Below are positions 1 through 8,434 of a stretch of 33,725 nt of DNA, one piece after another. The translations under genes were made by a program, and so were the position numbers. The DNA is from Candidatus Hydrogenedentota bacterium (GTDB lineage Bacteria; Hydrogenedentota; Hydrogenedentia; Hydrogenedentales; CAITNO01): positions 1-33,725 of the forward strand of contig JAAYBR010000013.1 in the NCBI GenBank assembly GCA_012730045.1, in the 5' to 3' direction. The notes below the pieces were generated by a model. It saw only the letters and a list, made by a program, of their open reading frames with translations, made no database searches and was not told the origin of the DNA. Position 1 is the first letter of the stretch, and the number at the start of each line of letters is the position of its first letter.

Positions 1-1
1 C

Positions 2-1039
2 GCCCCGGCGCCCGCGCCCGCGCCCGCCCCGGCGGAGGCCGCGCCCGCGCCCGCCCCGGCGGAGGCCCCACCAGCCCCCCCGCCCCCGCCTCCGCTGACC
101 GACATCCGGCAGGTGCAGGTGAAGGTCTGGATCAGCGAGGCCAACGAACGGGGCATTCGGGACATTGGCGCCAACCTCAACTTCAAACGCTTTGTCCGCG
201 GCGTCGAGAAGAACGGCTCCGTCGCGGAGGCCCGCACCAACCTGCTGCCCCTGGACCAGTTTGGCACGCTCAACCTGCCGTTTCCGGACCAAAGCCTCTT
301 TCCGCCTCCCCTGCGGTCCGACTTGGACAACAATCTGGCCAACGGGCTCCAGGACCGGCAGGGGGCCGGGCTGTCGTTCAGCATCATTGACACCCCCTAC
401 GGCACCATAGACGGCGCCATCCGCGCCCTGGAGCGCCAGTCGGACGCGGACCTTATCTCCCGCCCGGAACTCCTGGTGGCCAACGGCCAGCCCGCCCTCA
501 TCAAGGCGGGCGGACAGGTTCCGTTCCAGGACGCGAAAATCACGCCCCCTTACGCGCCGCAGCTTCAGGTGCAGTGGCGCGACGTCGGTGTGAACCTTAA
601 CTTCACCCCGGCCATCATGCCGGACAACATGGTGCAGCTCACCCTGACCACCCTCGAAGTCTCGGACGTCAACCGGATCGAAAACTTCCGCGGCGTGGAC
701 CTGCCCGTGTTCTCCACGAGGTCGCAGACCGGCGTCGTCTATGTGCCCGACAGCACAACCCTGGTGATCGGCGGCCTGACCAGCCGGGTGCTCCGCAGCA
801 CGGAGCGCCGCGTGCCCGTGCTCGGCAAGATTCCCCTGCTGGGGATCCCCTTCCGCAGCCGCAAGGCGGACTCCGAAAACCGCAACCTGCTCATCTTCGT
901 GTCCCCCACCGTGGTGGACCTGCGGGCGCCCACGCCCCGCGCCGAGAGCGCGCTTGAGTTCTGGCGGGAGCGGGGCACCGAGTGGCTCAACACGCCCAGG
1001 ATTGAAAGCGAGCGGGATGCGATGCAGGTTGGTCTCTAG
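2..1039 (+). CDS. Secretin C-terminal region, partial at 5' end
   Basis: Outer-membrane secretin of the type II secretion/type IV pilus class, which assembles into a multimeric gated channel. The frame is open from the first bases of the window, so the true start lies upstream; the GTG at 113 is internal. The visible protein begins with an Ala/Pro/Glu-rich linker (about 35 residues) and passes into an N-type segment (QVKVWISEAN). It ends in a secretin beta-domain with the expected motifs VGVNLNFTP, a TTLVIGGL-like segment, the VPVLGKIPLLGIPF signature and the terminal NLLIFVSPTVV strand. These are diagnostic of the family. Which system it serves cannot be told, because the N-terminal domains and neighbouring gsp/pil genes are outside the window and the downstream gene is not a secretion gene. 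Confidence 0.9.
   Translation, partial: APAPAPAPAPAEAAPAPAPAEAPPAPPPPPPLTDIRQVQVKVWISEANERGIRDIGANLNFKRFVRGVEKNGSVAEARTNLLPLDQFGTLNLPFPDQSLFPPPLRSDLDNNLANGLQDRQGAGLSFSIIDTPYGTIDGAIRALERQSDADLISRPELLVANGQPALIKAGGQVPFQDAKITPPYAPQLQVQWRDVGVNLNFTPAIMPDNMVQLTLTTLEVSDVNRIENFRGVDLPVFSTRSQTGVVYVPDSTTLVIGGLTSRVLRSTERRVPVLGKIPLLGIPFRSRKADSENRNLLIFVSPTVVDLRAPTPRAESALEFWRERGTEWLNTPRIESERDAMQVGL
14..67 (+). repeat. Perfect 27-bp tandem duplication in the secretin linker
   Basis: Bases 14-40 and 41-67 are identical and in frame. Each encodes a nine-residue Ala/Pro unit ending in AEA. The duplication lengthens the flexible linker ahead of the secretin domain, and similar A/P repeats precede it up to the window edge. 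Confidence 0.85.
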
Positions 1040-1069
1040 GCCGGGCCGCGCCCGGCAGGGCACGGAATA

Positions 1070-2227
1070 ATGCCGGGAATCATGGAGGATGTCCGCTTCC
1101 TGTCCGAGACCCTTCCCGGCCGGGAAAGCCAGTCGGAGGAGGAGGAGCGCGCCGCCGACTACATCCACGGGCGGCTCTCCTCGGTCACGCCGGATACGGA
1201 AATCGAGCCCTTCTCCTGCGTGGACAACTGGGAGCTGGTGGTCGCCTCGTATCTCGCCGAATTCCTGCTGGTGGCCCTGGCCGCCGTGTGGTGGCCCCTG
1301 CCTGCCGCGCTCTACGGCGGCGCGGTGGCCTTCTCCTTTCTCGCCGAGTGGTCCGGCCGTCCGGTGTTTTCCCGCCTGCTGCCCGCCTACGAGTCCGCCA
1401 ATGTGGTCGCGCGCATGGAGGCGCTGCGGCCCCGGCGTGTCTTCCTGCTCACCGCGCGCTATGACAGCGGCCCGGCCACGCTGCTGACCGCGCCCGGCGC
1501 CGCCGCGGCGCAGCGCGCCCTGCACCGCCTCCTGCTTCTTGCCATGACCGTGGTCATCGCCACCTGCGTGGTGGAGGGCGCGGCGGTTCTCGGCGGCGCC
1601 GAGAATCCGGCCATGCCCTGGTTTCGGTGGGCCGCCGCCGCCGCGCTCGGCATCGGCGCCGTCCTGTACTTCATCGCCGCCGCCTGGGGAGGCGACGCGC
1701 CGGGGGCCAACGGCAACGCGTCCGGCGTCGCCGCGCTGATCCGCGCGGCCGAACTGCTGCGCGAGTCCCCCCTGGACGACTCGGATGTCTGGCTGGCGGC
1801 GACCGGCGCGCACGGCCGGGGCCGCGCGGGAATCCGCGTCCTCCTTGGAGGCGCCGGGGTGGAAAAGCCGCTCACCCATGTCATCAATCTGGAAAGCGTC
1901 GGGCGGGGCACCCTCCGCCACACCGTTGCCGAGGGGATGCCCGTGGCCATGAACTGCGGCGCCCTCCTGCGGGCCGCCGCAGCCAAAGCCGACGAAACCC
2001 TTCCGGTGCCCCCGGTGCGCCTCACCAGCGTCGCGACCGACGCCCACACCTCCCTGGCGGGCGGGTGGAACGCCCTCAGCATTGTCGGGCTGGACGCGGA
2101 CGGCGTGCCCTGCGGCTGGCAGTGGACCGAAGACACGGCGGACCTGGTCGAGGCGGACCAGATCGAGCGGGCCGCCGTGTTTGCCGTCGCCGTCATGCGC
2201 GAGCTGGAGCGGCTGGACCACGACTGA
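1070..2227 (+). CDS. Membrane protein with degenerate M28 (aminopeptidase-like) domain
   Basis: A 385-aa protein related to zinc-dependent M28 peptidases, interrupted by hydrophobic segments at about residues 56-93, 152-175 and 186-205. The M28 frame is recognisable: TARYDS (128-133, normally AHYDS), GANGNASGVA (212-221, normally GANDNASGVA), NLESVG (273-278, normally NLDMVG) and TDAHTSLAGGWNALSI (323-338, resembling the SDH..F..GIPAL region). The first His is Arg130, the bridging Asp is Gly, and the usual Glu-Glu pair reads AH (TGAHGRG, 245-251). Most metal ligands are therefore absent, and peptidase activity is unlikely. I infer a pseudo-enzyme or binding role in the membrane. Two in-frame ATGs exist (1070, 1082); the first is used here. 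It follows the secretin gene by 30 bp and may be cotranscribed. Confidence 0.7.
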   Translation: MPGIMEDVRFLSETLPGRESQSEEEERAADYIHGRLSSVTPDTEIEPFSCVDNWELVVASYLAEFLLVALAAVWWPLPAALYGGAVAFSFLAEWSGRPVFSRLLPAYESANVVARMEALRPRRVFLLTARYDSGPATLLTAPGAAAAQRALHRLLLLAMTVVIATCVVEGAAVLGGAENPAMPWFRWAAAAALGIGAVLYFIAAAWGGDAPGANGNASGVAALIRAAELLRESPLDDSDVWLAATGAHGRGRAGIRVLLGGAGVEKPLTHVINLESVGRGTLRHTVAEGMPVAMNCGALLRAAAAKADETLPVPPVRLTSVATDAHTSLAGGWNALSIVGLDADGVPCGWQWTEDTADLVEADQIERAAVFAVAVMRELERLDHD

Positions 2228-2259
2228 CCCTTCTGGGCGGCCGGGTTTCCGCGGGCAGG

Positions 2260-2289
2260 TTGGGGCGCCGCGGGGGCTTCGGGTATACT
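2260..2289 (+). promoter_or_regulatory. Candidate sigma-70 promoter for the phosphomannomutase gene
   Basis: TTGGGG (2260-2265) and TATACT (2284-2289) are separated by 18 bp and lie about 50 bp before the start codon. The -10 is good and the -35 is weak. TATACT also occurs as the -10 of other promoters in this window. Confidence 0.45.
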
Positions 2290-2339
2290 TTCCGTGCCCA
2301 GGCGTGTTTGGGCGCACACTTCCACAGGAGAACGCCGCC

Positions 2340-3710
2340 ATGCAGATCAACCCCGAGATTTTCCGAGAGTACGACATCCGCGGCATCGCGGGAAAAGACC
2401 TGGACGAGTCCTCGATGGAGACCATCGGAAAGGCATACGTCGCCTACATGCGCGGCAAACGGAAGCACAACTGCGTCGTGCTGGGGCGCGACGGGCGCCT
2501 CACCGGGAAGGCCTACGCCAACGCGCTCATTGACGGCGTCACCTCCTGCGGGATGAACGTCATTGACATCGGCATGGTGCCCACCCCCGTGCTCTATTAC
2601 GCCATGCAGGTGCTCGACGTGGACGGCGGCCTCATGCTCACTGCGAGCCACAACCCGAAGGAATACAACGGGCTCAAGGTCGGCGTCGGCAAGACCACCA
2701 TCTACGGCGGGGAAATCCAGAAGCTCGGCCGCATCGCCGCCGCGGGGAAGTTCCCCAAGGCCCCGGCGAAGCCCGTCACCATCACCCGCCTGGACATGAA
2801 GCCCGCCTACCTCCGCCGCGTCCGCCAGATCATTAAACTCGCGCGGCCCCTCAAGGTGGTGGTGGACGCCGCCAACGGCGTCGGCGGCCTGACCGCCATC
2901 GGCCTGTACCGCTCCCTCGGCTGCGAGGTCATCCCGCTGTTCTGCGAGGTGGACGGCAATTTCCCGAACCACCACGCCGACCCCACCAAGAAGGCCAACC
3001 TGACCGACATCATCAAGGCGGTCAAGAAGCACAAGGCGGACGTCGGCATCGCGTTCGACGGCGATGTGGACCGCCTCGGTGGCTGCGACGAGAAGGGCAA
3101 CATGCTGCCCGGCGACCGCCTGCTCGCGCTTTTCGCCCGCAGCATCCTCGCGGAGAAGCCGGGCGCGACGATCCTCGGCGAGGTCAAGTGCTCGCGCGGC
3201 CTCTACGAGGACATCCGGAAGCACGGCGGCAACGCCGTCATGTGGCGCACGGGCCACTCCCACATCAAGGCGGCCATGAAGACGCTGCACGCCGAACTGG
3301 CCGGCGAGATGAGCGGCCACATCTTCTTCAAGCACCGCTGGTACGGGTTCGACGACGCCGTCTACGCGGGCGCGCGCCTGCTGGAGATCGTCGCCGCGGG
3401 AAAACAGCCCCTGAGCGCGCACCTCGCCACCATTCCCGAGCGTCCCGGCACCCCGGAGATGGAGGTCACCTGCGCGGACGCCAAGAAATTCGAGGTGGTC
3501 CGCCGCGCCACGGAGTATTTCCAGAAGGAGCTGAAGCTCGACGTGGTCACCATAGACGGCGCGCGCATCGAGTTCCCCGACGGCTGGGGCCTTCTGCGCG
3601 CCTCCAACACGGCGCCCAAACTGGTCATGCGCGTGGAGGCCGACACACCGAAACGCGTGAAGGCCATTGAGAAGCTCATCATGGACAAACTGAACGAGCT
3701 GCTTGCCTGA
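2340..3710 (+). CDS. Phosphomannomutase/phosphoglucomutase
   Basis: Cytoplasmic alpha-D-phosphohexomutase interconverting hexose 6-phosphate and 1-phosphate (mannose and/or glucose), supplying nucleotide-sugar precursors for polysaccharide and envelope glycans. At 456 aa it has the usual AlgC/ManB length. The family motifs are present: the phosphoserine loop TASHNP with Ser103, the Mg-binding DGDVDR (240-245), the sugar-recognition loop GEMSGH (322-327) and a C-terminal phosphate-binding RASNTAP. The ATG at 2340 is chosen because AGGAG (2326-2330) lies nine bases upstream and the protein then begins with the family's typical F.EYDIRG segment. The frame stays open upstream, but that extension is not conserved-looking. 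The gene has its own candidate promoter and ends at a strong terminator. Mannose versus glucose preference cannot be read from sequence by eye. Confidence 0.95.
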   Translation: MQINPEIFREYDIRGIAGKDLDESSMETIGKAYVAYMRGKRKHNCVVLGRDGRLTGKAYANALIDGVTSCGMNVIDIGMVPTPVLYYAMQVLDVDGGLMLTASHNPKEYNGLKVGVGKTTIYGGEIQKLGRIAAAGKFPKAPAKPVTITRLDMKPAYLRRVRQIIKLARPLKVVVDAANGVGGLTAIGLYRSLGCEVIPLFCEVDGNFPNHHADPTKKANLTDIIKAVKKHKADVGIAFDGDVDRLGGCDEKGNMLPGDRLLALFARSILAEKPGATILGEVKCSRGLYEDIRKHGGNAVMWRTGHSHIKAAMKTLHAELAGEMSGHIFFKHRWYGFDDAVYAGARLLEIVAAGKQPLSAHLATIPERPGTPEMEVTCADAKKFEVVRRATEYFQKELKLDVVTIDGARIEFPDGWGLLRASNTAPKLVMRVEADTPKRVKAIEKLIMDKLNELLA

Positions 3711-3737
3711 GCGCGGCGCGCCTTCCCAGGACAACAG

Positions 3738-3776
3738 AACCGCCCCTTCCGGATGCCGGAAGGGGCGGTTGTTCTT
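3738..3776. terminator. Bidirectional intrinsic terminator
   Basis: A 15-bp perfect stem (3738-3752 with 3756-3770, AACCGCCCCTTCCGG) has a 3-nt loop and is followed by GTTCTT on the plus strand and by a T-containing stretch on the minus strand. It sits between the convergent phosphomannomutase gene (+) and beta-propeller gene (-) and can serve both. Confidence 0.85.
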
Positions 3777-3789
3777 GCCGTCGTTCAGT

Positions 3790-6627
3790 TCACTGGGGCA
3801 GCAGGGCCAGCCCGCCGTAGCCCAGCGGCGCGTAGACCCCCTCCGCGCTGAAACGCAGCGCGAGGGGGTAGCCGCCGAGGGCGGTCGCCTCCCCCAGTAC
3901 GGGTCCGGCGTCCCCGAGGTCCACCCGGGCGAGGACCGCGCCGCACACGGAGAGATAGGCCCGCGTCCCGCGCACCCCCGTCAACTGCGCGGATCCGTCG
4001 GTCAGCCCCACACTTCCCCCGTCGGCCAGCGCGCCGTCCGCACCGACACGCGCCGCGCCGATGCCGGTCGTTTCGTCCCACGTGAGGAAGAACGCCGCGG
4101 AATCCCCGGCCGCCAGTTCACCCGCCGAGTCAGGAAGCTCCAGGCGCGACAGGTGCGTCACCGCGCCGTCCCCCCCGTCCCAGGCGAGGGTGTTCAGGAT
4201 GCGTCTCCACGACCAGCCCTCACCGTACTGGGTGTCCTCAAACACCCAGGCCCCGGAGGCCGCGTCGTGGAACAGGAAGGTCCCCGGCACGTTCGCCGCG
4301 GGCCCCAGGGTCAGCGTGTCCGGCATCAGGCTGCGCAGGTAATAGGCGCACTGCGGGCGGCCGCCCCGGTCGTCGGGCGCGGCGTAGCACGATGTGATCC
4401 AGAAAGCCCCCGCATCCCCCGCCACGGCGCGGACATCCTCCGCGCCCAGCAGGGGGGTGCCCGCCACGACCCCTGTTTCCGTGTCCAGCACCGCAAGGGC
4501 GGGCAGTGAGACGGGCGAGTCGCCCGGCCCCATGGTCTGCGTGGGGTATCCCACCAGTCCCAGCCACTTCCCTGTCATGACCGCCGCGTCTCCGCCGCCA
4601 TACCCCCCCCAATACCCGTAAACGCGCTTCTCAGCGCCCGCCGCCCCCGGTTCGGACGCGGCCCCCTCCGGCATGCCAACGTCATACAGGGGCATGGGGT
4701 ATCCCCGCCCGCCGCCCCACCAGGGGTTCAGTTCCACCCGCTGCTTCCACACCACCCCCGGCAGCGCGGCGTCCGGCGGGCAGGCCACGCGGAAGACCTC
4801 ATAGAAGCCCTGCCCCCCCGTGTCCTCCCAGTCGTATCCCGTGGCCGTGACGATCATGCCGTCGGCCACAGGGAAGGTCTCCAGAAGGCTGTTCCGCGTC
4901 AGTTCCAACGCCTCGGAGGCCGCAACCCCGTTAACGTTCAACCGCACCGAGACCGCGCCGTCGGAGTATGACTGGAGCACTTCGAGTCCGCGGCCGGGGG
5001 AGAGGGGCTGATAGTCCGCCACATACTCCGCCAAGGGGATCCGCGCGCTGACGGCCGGGGAGGACAGGTCGCCCGTGATGGCCGCCAGCTCCTCGCTGGT
5101 CACGCCGTAGTAGCCGCCGCCGTAGTCAAAGGACCGCAGGACGCCCCCCCGGAGGTCCACATGCCCCAGCAGGCCGAGGCTGTCCGGGGTCCAGGCCACA
5201 AACTGAAGGCGGTCGTAGCCGCCGTTGTCATTCCATCCGCTGAAGGGGACGATCAGCAGGTTGTCGAGCACCGTGAAGGCCTTCACGTCGCCGTAGGCGC
5301 TGGACCAGGACCAGTCGTCCCCGAAGGTTTCCCGCTGGACCAGAAACGGCGCCGCAGGATCGGCGACGTTGAACAGGCTCACGCACACGCGGTTGTGGCC
5401 GTCCGTGTCGTCCACCCCCAGGGCGACCAGCCGGTCGCCGCGCGGCTCGATATGGGTGGACCAGCCCGGCACCTCCAGCGTTCCCGTGACCGCCGGGGCG
5501 GCGGGGTCGGAAAGGTCCAGCACAAACAGCGGGTCTTTGGTCAGATAGGTGACCACATAGGCGCGGGGCCCCTCAAACCGGGTCGCGTAGGCCGTTTCCC
5601 CCACAGCGGCGGAAAGAGTGGTCTGCCCCAGCACGGCCGGGGCGTCGGGGTTCGCGAGGTCCACCGTGGTCACATAGGTCTGCCGGTCCGGCCACCAGGA
5701 GTTGGAGACCACCCGGAGCACGCCGTTCCACGGGTCCATTTTGAACCGGTCCGCGAGATAGCCCGGCACCGAGCAGGTCCCCCGCACGGCCATTCGGCCG
5801 CCGGGATCGCTGATGTCCACGTACTGGATGGTCGTGGTCTGGGTGTCGCCCCAGACCTGCGACGCCACAAACAGCGCGTCCGCCGAGGCCTGGATCAGGT
5901 TTCCGTACCCCTCAAAACGCACCGTTTCCACGGGCCGGAGGTCCGCCGGGTTGGAAATGTCCACGCTGGTCACCCAGGAGGAGCTGGTCTGCTCCTTCAC
6001 GGCCTCCGTGGAAACCACGCCGCCATCCTCCCAGGAATAGGAGAACTCGGCGCACACGGCGTACAGGGCGTTCCCGACCAGGCGGCTGTCAATGAAATCC
6101 CCGGGCAGGGACACGGACCCGAGCACCTGCGGGGCGGCGGGGTCGGCCACGTCCACCGCGACAATGCGGGAACCCATGGCGCAGTGGAGCAGCCCGTCGT
6201 CCCCCCGGGTGACATCCACGGCGTATCCCGTGAGTATCCAGACGCGCCCGCCCTCAAGGTACAGATCGCGGGGATACCCGGAAACGGGGACCGTGGACAG
6301 GACCTGGAACGTGTCCAAGTCCACCACGGCAAGGCCCCGGTACTGGTTCAGGATGTAGAGCAGGCCGCCGTCCCGCCGGATGACATCGGGCTCCACCACC
6401 CCGCGCGGCGTCTCGTTTTCCACATCGCCGCCGCCGACCAGCGTGTCCGTTTCCGCGTACCGCGCGCTCCAGCCGGACCCCGCCGAAAAGAAGGACGGTG
6501 ATTCCGGATTGACGGGCGGGGGAACGGTGGGATCGTCCGGGTTTGCGGGTTTTTTGAACCAGGCAGGGCATCCCGCCAGACATGCCAGCACCAACACCAA
6601 AACCAACGCGACAGCTGTCTTGCGCAT
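3790..6627 (-). CDS. Large beta-propeller (LVIVD-repeat-like) lipoprotein
   Basis: A 945-aa secreted lipoprotein. The start at 6627 gives a classical lipoprotein signal peptide (MRKTA, hydrophobic stretch, lipobox LAGC at about residue 20) and a GGAGAG ribosome site just upstream; an ATG 15 codons earlier lacks these. The mature part contains repeated blades of the form VD(I/V/L)(S/A)(D/N)P..P.V.G, for example VDVADPAAPQVLG, VDISNPADLRPV, VDLANPDAPAVLG and LDLSDPAAPAVTG. This pattern fits LVIVD repeats or the secreted C-terminal beta-propeller family related to WD40. Such folds usually bind partners or scaffold surface complexes, and no catalytic residues can be assigned. The gene is monocistronic, with a TATAAT upstream on its strand and a shared terminator at its 3' end. 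The precise function is unknown. Confidence 0.8.
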   Translation of the reverse strand: MRKTAVALVLVLVLACLAGCPAWFKKPANPDDPTVPPPVNPESPSFFSAGSGWSARYAETDTLVGGGDVENETPRGVVEPDVIRRDGGLLYILNQYRGLAVVDLDTFQVLSTVPVSGYPRDLYLEGGRVWILTGYAVDVTRGDDGLLHCAMGSRIVAVDVADPAAPQVLGSVSLPGDFIDSRLVGNALYAVCAEFSYSWEDGGVVSTEAVKEQTSSSWVTSVDISNPADLRPVETVRFEGYGNLIQASADALFVASQVWGDTQTTTIQYVDISDPGGRMAVRGTCSVPGYLADRFKMDPWNGVLRVVSNSWWPDRQTYVTTVDLANPDAPAVLGQTTLSAAVGETAYATRFEGPRAYVVTYLTKDPLFVLDLSDPAAPAVTGTLEVPGWSTHIEPRGDRLVALGVDDTDGHNRVCVSLFNVADPAAPFLVQRETFGDDWSWSSAYGDVKAFTVLDNLLIVPFSGWNDNGGYDRLQFVAWTPDSLGLLGHVDLRGGVLRSFDYGGGYYGVTSEELAAITGDLSSPAVSARIPLAEYVADYQPLSPGRGLEVLQSYSDGAVSVRLNVNGVAASEALELTRNSLLETFPVADGMIVTATGYDWEDTGGQGFYEVFRVACPPDAALPGVVWKQRVELNPWWGGGRGYPMPLYDVGMPEGAASEPGAAGAEKRVYGYWGGYGGGDAAVMTGKWLGLVGYPTQTMGPGDSPVSLPALAVLDTETGVVAGTPLLGAEDVRAVAGDAGAFWITSCYAAPDDRGGRPQCAYYLRSLMPDTLTLGPAANVPGTFLFHDAASGAWVFEDTQYGEGWSWRRILNTLAWDGGDGAVTHLSRLELPDSAGELAAGDSAAFFLTWDETTGIGAARVGADGALADGGSVGLTDGSAQLTGVRGTRAYLSVCGAVLARVDLGDAGPVLGEATALGGYPLALRFSAEGVYAPLGYGGLALLPQ

Positions 6628-6661
6628 GGCCTTCTCTCCCGAACGGGTCGGTGTTACGCGA

Positions 6662-6691
6662 TTGATGGACACAGTCCACCGCCGTTATTAT
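6662..6691 (+). promoter_or_regulatory. Candidate sigma-70 promoter for the short-chain dehydrogenase
   Basis: TTGATG (6662-6667), an 18-bp spacer and TATTAT (6686-6691) lie about 80 bp before the start codon. The -10 overlaps the divergent TATAAT on the other strand, so the two promoters probably compete for polymerase. Confidence 0.45.
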
Positions 6692-6692
6692 A
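6687..6692 (-). promoter_or_regulatory. Consensus -10 (TATAAT) upstream of the beta-propeller lipoprotein
   Basis: The minus strand reads TATAAT about 60 bp before the lipoprotein start. No convincing -35 lies at 16-18 bp. It overlaps a plus-strand -10 for the divergent dehydrogenase gene. Confidence 0.45.
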
Positions 6693-6772
6693 CACCCGGG
6701 TCCGGAAACTGTTACCGCGTTTCCGCCCTGGATTCCGGCGGGCCGCGGGTCCGCAGAACTGGGAGACATGCC

Positions 6773-7561
6773 ATGAAGACGTCCGGAACCGCCCTCGTCA
6801 CCGGCGCCAGCCGGGGCATCGGCCGGGGTATCGCCCTGGCCCTGGCCGCCAAAGGCTTCAATATCGCCGGGGTGGCCACCCGGCATGTCCCCGGCGACCC
6901 GGAGGACAACCTGGAGACGCTGCGGCGCACGGTCGAGGCCCTGGGGCGGGAATGCCTGCCCGTGGCCGGGGACCTCTCCGACCTGTCCGCCCATCAGGCA
7001 ATGGTGGACGCGGTGGTGGGGCGCTTCGGTGCGGTGGACGTCCTGGTGAGCAACGCTGGGGTCGCGCCGCTGGTCCGGGCGGACCTGCTGGAATGTTCCC
7101 CGGAGAGTTACGACCGCGTCATGGGGATCAACCTGCGCGGCCCCTTCTTTTTCAGCCAGACCGTGGCGAAACGCATGATCGCCCAGGTGGAGGCGGGTCT
7201 GGCCCCACCCCGCATGGTCTTCATCACCAGCATCTCCAGCCGGGCGGCCAGCGCGAACCGTCCGGAATACTGCGTCAGCAAGGCCGGCCTCAGCATGACC
7301 GCCAAGTGCTTCGCCGTCCGCCTCGCCCCCTACGGCATCCCCGTCTTCGACGTGCAGCCCGGCGTGATCGCCACGGACATGACGGCGGGGGTCACGGAGA
7401 AGTATGACCGCCTCATTGGGGAGGGGCTCCTGCTCACGCCCCGCTGGGGCACGCCGGAGGACATTGGCCGCGCGGTGGCGGCCCTGGCGGAGGGTTCGTT
7501 TGACTACGCCACCGGCGCCGTCATCGAGGTCGGCGGCGGCTTTGGGGTTGAGCGCCTGTGA
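6773..7561 (+). CDS. Short-chain dehydrogenase/reductase (FabG-like SDR)
   Basis: A 262-aa NAD(P)-dependent classical SDR, cytoplasmic. It shows the Rossmann glycine motif TGASRGIG (10-17), the structural NAG (94-96), the catalytic Ser153 and the YxxxK pair Tyr166/Lys170. It ends with the family's usual glycine-rich strand (VIEVGGGFGVERL). The length is normal for 3-oxoacyl-ACP reductase-like enzymes, but substrate cannot be predicted and no fatty-acid genes adjoin it, so FabG itself is not claimed. The ATG at 6773 is preceded by GGGAG at 6761-6765; the open frame continues upstream but without SDR-like sequence. The gene converges on the universal stress protein gene with no bases between the two stop codons. 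Confidence 0.9.
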   Translation: MKTSGTALVTGASRGIGRGIALALAAKGFNIAGVATRHVPGDPEDNLETLRRTVEALGRECLPVAGDLSDLSAHQAMVDAVVGRFGAVDVLVSNAGVAPLVRADLLECSPESYDRVMGINLRGPFFFSQTVAKRMIAQVEAGLAPPRMVFITSISSRAASANRPEYCVSKAGLSMTAKCFAVRLAPYGIPVFDVQPGVIATDMTAGVTEKYDRLIGEGLLLTPRWGTPEDIGRAVAALAEGSFDYATGAVIEVGGGFGVERL

Positions 7562-8392
7562 TCAGTGCAGCAGGAGAAGGGGGCAGGGGGCGCTGTGGAG
7601 GACGTAGGCGGTGGTGCTGCCGACGACCAGTTGCCGCAGCTTTGAGTGGCCGAAGGCGCCCATCACGATGACAGCGGCCCCGCTTTCGCCCGCGTAGGCC
7701 GAGATTTCCTCGCCCGCGTCGCCCTGCCGCGCCACGCACACGATTTCCAGCCCTTCCCGGGACTCCAGATAGCCCAGCGCCTCGCCCTGCACGGCCTCCG
7801 CGTCGTTTCGCACCGTGACCAGATGCAGGGCCATGCCCCATTCGCGGGCGACATCCGCCCCGGTGCGCAGCGCCTTGCGCGCGTGGGGGCTGCCGTCGTA
7901 GGCCACCACCACCTTGTCGCCCTCTGGGGCCGCGGCGCCGGTGACGAGAACCGGCGTGGAGGCACGCCGGACCACGGCCTGCGCCGTGGACCCGGCCAGC
8001 CCCTCCAGCCAGGGGCTGTGCTCGCCGCCCCGGCCGAGCACGATCAGGTCGGCGAGCTCGCCGGCCTCCACGATGACCCGCGGCACGATGCCCGTGGCCA
8101 GGGTTGTCTCGCAGGGAACGCCCCGCTCCGCGCACAGCCGCTCCACCTCCTCCAGCGCGCTGAGGCCGTGGACCTCCAGCAGGGAGGAGATGTTGCCGGT
8201 GTAGTTGACATAGGGGGCCGTGCCCAGGGAGGCCGAGATGTCGCGCAGGAAGGGGCCCTCAAGGAGCTTCACGTCCACCACATGCAGCGCCATGATGGAG
8301 GCGCCGTGCTTCTCCGCCAGCGCCAGCGCATAGGTCACGCCCCTGCGGGCCATGTCGCTCCCGTCCGTGGGAACCAGCATCCGCTTGATCAT
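7562..8392 (-). CDS. Universal stress protein with tandem UspA domains
   Basis: A 276-aa cytoplasmic protein made of two UspA domains (about residues 1-150 and 158-276), each starting with a typical beta strand followed by D-G-S (LVPTDGS, VVAYDGS). The second domain carries a canonical ATP-binding G-x2-G-x9-G-S motif (GAFG, nine residues, GS). In the first, the corresponding stretch (GRGG to GS) is one residue longer, so nucleotide binding there is less certain. Tandem Usp proteins are linked to stress survival in many bacteria; the specific role is not visible. AAGGACGG lies about six bases before the start. It follows hisH by 42 bp on the same strand and may be the last gene of that transcription unit. 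Confidence 0.92.
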   Translation of the reverse strand: MIKRMLVPTDGSDMARRGVTYALALAEKHGASIMALHVVDVKLLEGPFLRDISASLGTAPYVNYTGNISSLLEVHGLSALEEVERLCAERGVPCETTLATGIVPRVIVEAGELADLIVLGRGGEHSPWLEGLAGSTAQAVVRRASTPVLVTGAAAPEGDKVVVAYDGSPHARKALRTGADVAREWGMALHLVTVRNDAEAVQGEALGYLESREGLEIVCVARQGDAGEEISAYAGESGAAVIVMGAFGHSKLRQLVVGSTTAYVLHSAPCPLLLLH

Positions 8393-8434
8393 GCGAACCG
8401 TCCTTTGTCGGCGGGGAAACCCATTCCGGCGCCC

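Noticed and set aside
2193-3734. 513-aa minus-strand frame over the phosphomannomutase gene
   Set aside because: Antisense to a gene with all catalytic motifs; its translation has low-complexity composition and no recognisable domain.
5161-6501. 446-aa plus-strand frame inside the beta-propeller gene
   Set aside because: Shadow of the lipoprotein coding strand, rich in His, Gly, Val and Arg, with no ribosome site or domain.
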